Below are positions 23,501 through 31,900 of a stretch of DNA of 64,000 nt, piece after piece. The translations under genes and the position numbers were made by a program. The stretch is from Biomphalaria glabrata. Its lineage: Eukaryota; Mollusca; Gastropoda; Planorbidae. A model generated the notes under the pieces. The model did not search any database, was not told where the DNA came from, and saw only the letters and a list, made by a program, of their open reading frames with translations. The stretch lies in contig NC_074723.1 of NCBI RefSeq assembly GCF_947242115.1, positions 18,441,001 through 18,505,000 on the forward strand. The letters run 5' to 3'. Each line of letters opens with the position of its first letter. The first letter of the stretch is position 1.

Positions 23501-26500
23501 TCTTCCATCTTAGACCCACTCTGGGCAATCCAACTTATTGGGTCCATGTCTTCCATCTTAAACGGAGTCTGGGCAATCCAGCTTATTGGGTCCATGTCTT
23601 CCATCTTAGACGGAATCTGGGCAATCTAGCTTATTGGGTCCATGTCTTCCATCTTAGACGGAGTCTGGGCAATCCAGCTTATTTGGGTCCATGTCTTCCA
23701 TCTTAGACGGAGTCTGGGCAATCTAGCTTATTGGGTTCATGTATTCCATCTTAGACGGAGTCTGGGCAATCTAGCTTATTGGGTCTATGTCTTCCATCTT
23801 AGACGGAGTCTGGGCAATCCAGCTTATTGGGTTCATGTCTTCCATCTTAGCTTCTTGTTCTACTGATCTCCTCCATGTTTGCTTTAGTCTCCCAACCCTT
23901 CTCTTCCACTGTGGGTCTAGAGTTTATCTTACAATTTTGTAAAAGCTGTTCCTCTTATTGTGCATCCAATCCAGCCCAATTTTCGTCGTTGGATTTCTTG
24001 TTCACTTGTTTCCCATAGACTCAGTGGCGTAGCTAGTGTGGGGTAGGGAGGGGGAGAATTGGAAAATCCCCCGGGCCCACATTTGAGAGGGTGGGTGGTC
24101 CAAATGAGGATTTTTTACATTGAATATTAAATATTACGCATGGTAAATGAAGGGGATCCCAAAGAGGTCAAGCCCTCCCCCCGGGCCCTCAAATGATGGC
24201 TAATTCCTAGCTAGGCCCCTGCATAGATTGTATTTTGAGATTTCGTTTAGCCATCTGACACCGATTATATGACGCAAGCATTTGTTAGTGAGTGCCAGGA
24301 ATTCGTCTGTTTTTTTTTTTTTGGTTATTACTTAACTAATCTCTGTATCATAGTTGGAGAAATTACATTATAGATATTGGTATCAATATTGGTATAAATT
24401 ACGTTATAAATGGTTGGTATACACGGCAGTTGTTTTATGAATGTATGTCGCTGTTTATTTGTCCATCTGTATGTAATACAAAATAATGCTGCAGACAAAG
24501 TTGTAACATTTCTACAACCCTAACCCATAAATGGCCCTAAAGGCTGTATGCGTATCGTGTAACTTAAGTTTGCGCGTTGTTACCAATGAAGAAGATGTCC
24601 ATAATCAACAGACAGAGTTGCATTTATCTTTGAATTCTTTGATGGCGCAGATAAACGATCAGTTGATCAAAATGATAGAAATTAGGCTTTGGAATTGATA
24701 TCGTTTTTATGTGCATATTTTTTGGTTTAAGTCTTCAGTTAATCTTTCCAGCCTATTGAGAAGCAAAATTTTTCACTTGACTCATGTATAGTAATCAACC
24801 TTCATAGTCAAGGAATTAGCGATCTTTGCTTGATTCACTTGAGTCATTTTAAAAGATTCAATTGATATTCTGTTTTCTACATCCTTTAAAACTGCCTTGA
24901 TACATTCTTTCCGTCTATCTCTTGCCTCACAATATAGCTACTTGTATCATCTAACGATCTATCCGTAAGCTTATCTGGCTTCCCTTGTTTAAATGTATCT
25001 TTTTGAAAGGAATCATCAGTAGGCCTATTTATATTTTTAAAACAAGTAATTGAACAAGATTGTAATTGAAATTTTCTGATCTTTGATATCTTGATTTCTT
25101 GTCAAAGCAAGGTAGCTTTCTATAATCTGATTTGAATATATTGTCAACAGATTTCTAACTCCTGATGCGAACGTACTCTTGAGTGCTTTATCCTTTCACT
25201 GGTAAGTGAACTAGCTGACCATTACTGAGGTGTAAGTGAACTAGCCCACCATTACTGAGGTGTAAGTGAACTAACCCACCATTACTGAGGTGTCAAGTTG
25301 AAATACACGGTGGAATTATTAGCCGTGTGGTCAGTTCGTTAGATAATCTGTAGTTCTATGTTTAAACCCGCGGTTGACTTGACAGTGTTTTTTTTCCCTA
25401 TAGCTCTGAAGGAGATTACGAGGATACAATATTGTTGTTTGCGGTCGTTGACTTGTAGCACCAAACTGCTAGTAGGAAACTAAACCGCTGTAGGGAAAGA
25501 ACCGCACATATACTGCAATATAATATCAATACTGAAAGATGTATCTACCTTTTTAACAAAATTAATTAACCATTAATTAATTGACTAGTTGGTTAATTTT
25601 TTTGATTGATTCATGCATCATCTTCGACAATGTATAATTGTGTAAAGGTTCAACTTGATCTGAGAATGGGAAGTGGGAGAAATAACGTGTACACGATTTG
25701 TACCAGAGAGACAGAGTGATTTGATATAAGCTTTGTAAATAGGATTACATTGTAATACATTCATCTGCTCTAGAGATCGCTGGGTTTGAAAGGAATACTT
25801 CACTTCACTAATTTAACATAATAAAGATGCAACATGTTTTTAACCTTTGAAAACCATCAGCAATAGTGTACATGGCAACAGCATAAGAGTAAAAGACTTC
25901 CTGAACATCACCGTCTTGGACAGAATGGAAAGAGAAATGAACCAAATGCGGTGGAGCATGGCCTCACTGAACACTGAACTGCCTCTGTGGTTGACAGAGA
26001 CGGCAACCTTCGATGATTGCGACGACAGCTACGATTCGCTTGGATTTATAACTACGTTACTGTGAGTAGCTATTTAACAGTTCCACAGCGTTTGATATTT
26101 AGCTAAGCTAATGAACGTGTAGCTGCGTGACGTCATCCGCTTGGTTATATGAGGGGGGAGGGGGAGGCTCGAATTCAAATCCAGATAGAGATTTCACCTT
26201 CACCTTTCCCTTAGACCAAGACCTGCCAACCGTCTTTCTCCATTCCTCTCTGTCTTTTGCCTTGGACATAATTTTTTTTTTTACTGACAGGACTGTTGTC
26301 TTGCTCTGTCTTCATCATCTTCTTCTTCCTGGTACTGCTCCCTGAAGGAAGGTCAAGCCCCGATCACCTTGTGATGTCGCCATAGAGTTTGAGTTTACGT
26401 TCTTTGACAGTGGTTGGCAGGTCATTGAGGGGTCCAATTGCTGTATTAATCCAGTTTCTAAGCTCTTCATTCGTGATGCGGTCTTTGTAAGGTACAATTA

Positions 26501-28905
26501 GGGTCATTCTGTAGCATCTTAGTTCCATTGCTAGGATCCTCTTCTCGAGATCTGCAGTCAGCGTCCAAGATTCACATGCATATAGGCTTAAGAGTGTGGT
26601 AGTGATCAGGGATATTTCCTCTCCACAATTTTCCCGAAATGCGATTTGACAGGCGTTTAGAAGGTTAACATAGACGCTTTTTGAGGGGCTGTGTGTGTCT
26701 ACTGTGACTTGAGATGTTGATGGTTCATTGTATATTTAGCCGCGAGTTTTAATTAATGTATATGATATCGAAGCAGGACGTTTTGGCGCCGCCGTTTTGG
26801 CGCCGCCGTTTTGGCCCCGCCGTTTTGGCGCGAAGGTCGTTTTGTCGCGAGCCGTTTTGGCGACGGGACGTTTTGGCGCGAAATACATTATGTACGTTTA
26901 TTGTATTATTTCTTTTAAAAGAATTATTCATATCTATGCATTGCATGAGTGTTTGTGTTAAGACATATTTTTCACGTACTAAATGTAAATGTGTGTTTGT
27001 TTTTCACATCATTTTCTATAATAAACATTTTGGCTTGTGTATGTGTGTTTATTAAGAGGCACACTTTTATTTTCAAAAACGTTTTTTAAGATATTACTTT
27101 AAAATAAAAAAAAATGAAACGATGATAGACTAAAAATTGATGCAATTATTTGTTTACATTAACATTGGTTTATTTAATAACTGTATGGTATCTCCAACTA
27201 TACATACCAAACACTTGCTAATATAAGTAAAAATATAATACATGTACCATGTTTCTCAAAATACTTCAAGTTAATTATACATAGACACCATGGTTATTTG
27301 CCTAAGTCGCTGGATCGCTGGAATTCAAGGGTTCATTAAAAAAAAAAAAGCTACGTGCTTATTAAATTATCGTCAAATGATATCTCGCGCCAAAACGTCC
27401 CGTCGCCAAAACGGCTCGCGCCAAAACGTCCCGTCGCCAAAACGGCGGGGCCAAAACGGCGTCGCCAAAACGGCGGCGCCAAAACGTCACGTACCGATAT
27501 GATATTACAGCAACAGCATTCTCAACAAAAATAGAAGAATAAGATGCCTCCTTAAATAAAACAACGATTTATTGAATTTAATTCCAACAAAGAAAGGGCA
27601 CAGTCTATTGTCGATAGATATATACTAAGCTATTTCCGTTCGTTCTAAGTTTTCAATGTACCGTCACGTCACTAAGTAAATCCCCGATAAATCCCACCTT
27701 CTTCGCGTCTTACTATTGAGTCATTACACGCTCCACAACTGTAGATCTTTGAACCAAATATGTTTTCATCTATTTAAACCATTTCAATTTTATGACACAT
27801 GGAATGGCAGTTTTTATAGCGTTCCTGAGTTGGGTTGTAGCTCCTAACAACTAATTCAACATACCATGCTAGACGTTTTGATTAATTTTAAATTAAGTTG
27901 AATGACTTCTTTTACATACACACACATACAGCTCGTTCTAGACGGTGGACACACTCCAAATAGGAGAATGTCTGGTAAACCAAATACAAACACACACACA
28001 GACACTCCATAACAGACGGGGATAGATTAACTAGTTCTCGCTTACAAATTCAATTCAATTGTGTCTCTAAACACTATTTTACTCTACAGATGGCTGGATA
28101 AACTCGGACTAGCTGCCCACCACGCTATTGACCGTGTTTATAGACATACATTTTGGGGCGGGGACTGCGGATTATTGGACGAAAGAACTTACGACCTAAC
28201 TCCAGTAAGTGTTTTAATGTTATGACAAATGGGAAGATAACCCATTCAAGTCACGCCCTAGATAAACATTACAAACTCACATTGACAGGCACCACACAAA
28301 ATCTGTCGACCGTAGTTCTCCATTCCTCTCTGTCTTTCGCTTTGACTAGAATATCTTTCAATGTCTATTCTTTGATGTTGTCTTCCCAACGCCTTCTCTG
28401 TCTGTCCATTGTTTCTCCCCTGGTATTGAAAGTCTTTGCAAGCTCCGAGGACCTCGTGAAATGGCCATACTGTAAACGTTTGCGTTTTCTGATTGTAATC
28501 AGCAAGTCATAAGCATAAATAGTGTCTAATAAAATTACTGATAACATACGCGCGTGCCTGATGTATATTTTATTTCTTCGTTTTTGCCGATTATAAATTT
28601 TGTTTTATTATGGTGGTGTATTTATATTTTACTATATCTTAAGTAATAACCTAAAATGAATAAAAATAAAGATATTAAATAAAATAAAGATTGACACTAT
28701 TTTGTCATGGGTACTATTTTGTCATTGCTATTTCTTTTCGGCACCATTTTCTCGTTAGCTTTTAGTCGGGTCACGCTTTAGAGGTGTTATTGTGTTTTAA
28801 TTTCTTTAAAAAAAAACAAAAACATATTTACTAATTTTACAAGGTTTTCGTCCTTAGATTTAAAGTGTAGCAGACACAATATTATCGAATGACACAGTTC
28901 TCTGT

Positions 28906-28941
<36 letters not shown>

Positions 28942-31900
28942 ACGTTCGTGCTTGTGTTTTTTATATTTCAATGTCAATAGATTAGTAACCATCTTTTGTC
29001 AACTTCTGTCCTGGAACTATGTTTAATGATTGATAGGCAAATACTTTGGAACTGTGTCATAAAAAAAATGTAATTTGTTTTTATTGCTAAGATGTTTGAT
29101 TTCTTCCAACCTACAGGAGTACTATGTCACATACCTATACAAAAGCCTGATCGAAGGGCCGGCGTTTGAGGTGGAAAGAGTGAGTCCGCACGTCCGCATG
29201 TACGCTGCCTGCGCGAGAAAAAATGAGTACGTTTCTTGTATCATCACTACTCCTTGGGAATGTATCATGTGCTTATGTTTCTTGTATCATCACTACTCCT
29301 TGGGAATGTATCATGTGCTTATGTTTCTTGTATCATCACTACTCCTTGGGAATGTATCATGTGCTTATGTTTCTAGTAACATCACTACTCCTTGGGAATG
29401 TATCATGTGCTTATGTTTCTTGTATCATCACTACTCCTTGGGAATGTATCATGTGCTTATGTTTCTTGTAACATCACTACTCCTTGGGAATGTATCATGT
29501 GTTTATGTTTCTTGTAACATCACTACTCCTTGGGAATGTATCATGTGCTTATGTTTCTAGTAACATCACTACTCCTTGGGAATGTATCATGTGTTTATGT
29601 TTCTTGTATCATCACTACTCCTTGGGAATGTATCATGTGCTTATGTTTCTAGTAACATCACTACTCCTTGGGAATGTATCATGTGCTTATGTTTCTAGTA
29701 ACATCACTACTCCTTGGGAATGTAACATGTGCTTATGTTTCTTGTATCATCACTACTCCTTGGGAATGTATCATGTGCTTATGTTTCTTGTAACATCACT
29801 ACTCCTTGGGAATGTATCATGTGTTTATGTTTCTTGTAACATCACTACTCCTTGGGAATGTATCATGTGCTTATGTTTCTAGTAACATCACTACTCCTTG
29901 GGAATGTATCATGTGTTTATGTTTCTTGTATCATCACTACTCCTTGGGAATGTATCATGTGCTTATGTTTCTAGTAACATCACTACTCCTTGGGAATGTA
30001 TCATGTGCTTATGTTTCTAGTAACATCACTACTCCTTGGGAATGTAACATGTGCTTATGTTTCTTGTATCATCACTACTCCTTGGGAATGTATCATGTGC
30101 TTATGTTTCTTGTATCATCACTACTCCTTAGGAATGTAACATGTGCTTATGTTTCTTGTAACATCACTACTCCTTGGGAATGTATCATGTGCTTATGTTT
30201 CTTGTATCATCACTACTCCTTGGGAATGTATCATGTGCTTATGTTTCTTGTATCATCACTACTCCTTGGGAATGTAACATGTGCTTATGTTTCTTGTATC
30301 ATCACTACTCCTTGGGAATGTATCATGTGCTTATGTTTCTAGTAACATCACTACTCCTTGGGAATGTATCATGTGCTTATGTTTCTTGTAACATCACTAC
30401 TCCTTGGGAATGTATCATGTGCTTATGTTTCTTGTATCATCACTACTCCTTGGGAATGTATCATGTGCTTATGTTTCTAGTAACATCACTACTCCTTGGG
30501 AATGTATCATGTGCTTATGTTTCTAGTAACATCACTACTCCTTGGGAATGTATCATGTGCTTATGTTTCTAGTAACATCACTACTCCTTGGGAATGTATC
30601 ATGTGCTTATGTTTCTAGTAACATCACTACTCCTTGGGAATGTATCATGTGCTTATGTTTCTTGTATCATCACTACTCCTTGGGAATGTATCATGTGCTT
30701 ATGTTTCTAGTAACATCACTACTCCTTGGGAATGTATCATGTGCTTATGTTTCTTGTAACATCACTACTCCTTGGGAATGTATCATGTGCTTATGTTTCT
30801 AGTAACATCACTACTCCTTGGGAATGTATCATGTGCTTATGTTTCTTGTATCATCACTACTCCTTGGGAATGTATCATGTGCTTATGTTTCTTGTAACAT
30901 CACTACTCCTTGGGAATGTATCATGTGCTTATGTTTCTTGTATCATCACTACTCCTTGGGAATGTATCATGTGCTTATGTTTCTAGTAACATCACTACTC
31001 CTTGGGAATGTATCATGTGCTTATGTTTCTAGTAACATCACTACTCCTTGGGAATGTATCATGTGCTTATGTTTCTTGTAACATCACTACTCCTTGGGAA
31101 TGTATCATGTGCTTATGTTTCTAGTAACATCACTACTCCTTGGGAATGTATCATGTGCTTATGTTTCTTGTATCATCACTACTCCTTGGGAATGTATCAT
31201 GTGCTTATGTTTCTTGTATCATCACTACTCCTTGGGAATGTATCATGTGCTTATGTTTCTTGTATCATCACTACTCCTTGGGAATGTAACATGTGCTTAT
31301 GTTTCTTGTATCATCACTACTCCTTGGGAATGTATCATGTGCTTATGTTTCTAGTAACATCACTACTCCTTGGGAATGTATCATGTGCTTATGTTTCTTG
31401 TAACATCACTACTCATTGGGAATGTATCATGTGCTTATGTTTCTTGTAACATCACTACTCATTGGGAATGTATCATGTGCTTATGTTTCTTGTAACATCA
31501 CTACTCATTGGGAATGTATCATGTGCTTATGTTTCTTGTATCATCACTACTCCTTGGGAATGTATCATGTGCTTATGTTTCTTGTATCATCACTACTCCT
31601 TGGGAATGTAACATGTGCTTATGTTTCTTGTATCATCACTACTCCTTGGGAATGTATCATGTGCTTATGTTTCTAGTAACATCACTACTCCTTGGGAATG
31701 TATCATGTGCTTATGTTTCTTGTATCATCACTACTCCTTGGGAATGTATCATGTGCTTATGTTTCTTGTATCATCACTACTCCTTGGGAATGTATCATGT
31801 GCTTATGTTTCTTGTATCATCACTACTCCTTGGGAATGTATCATGTGCTTATGTTTCTAGTAACATCACTACTCCTTGGGAATGTATCATGTGTTTATGT

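Noticed and set aside
22948-23866. Open frames up to 227 codons in both directions
   Set aside because: The 48-bp period keeps any stop-free frame open. The repeat lies in intron 4 of the heparanase-like gene and derives from a LINE end.
24355-24420. Alternative heparanase exon reading IIDIGINIGINYVING
   Set aside because: It looked like the VIDSVTWHHYYLNG block, but it lacks a good donor and keeps no His. The exon at 25151-25201 fits phase, length and the conserved FH.
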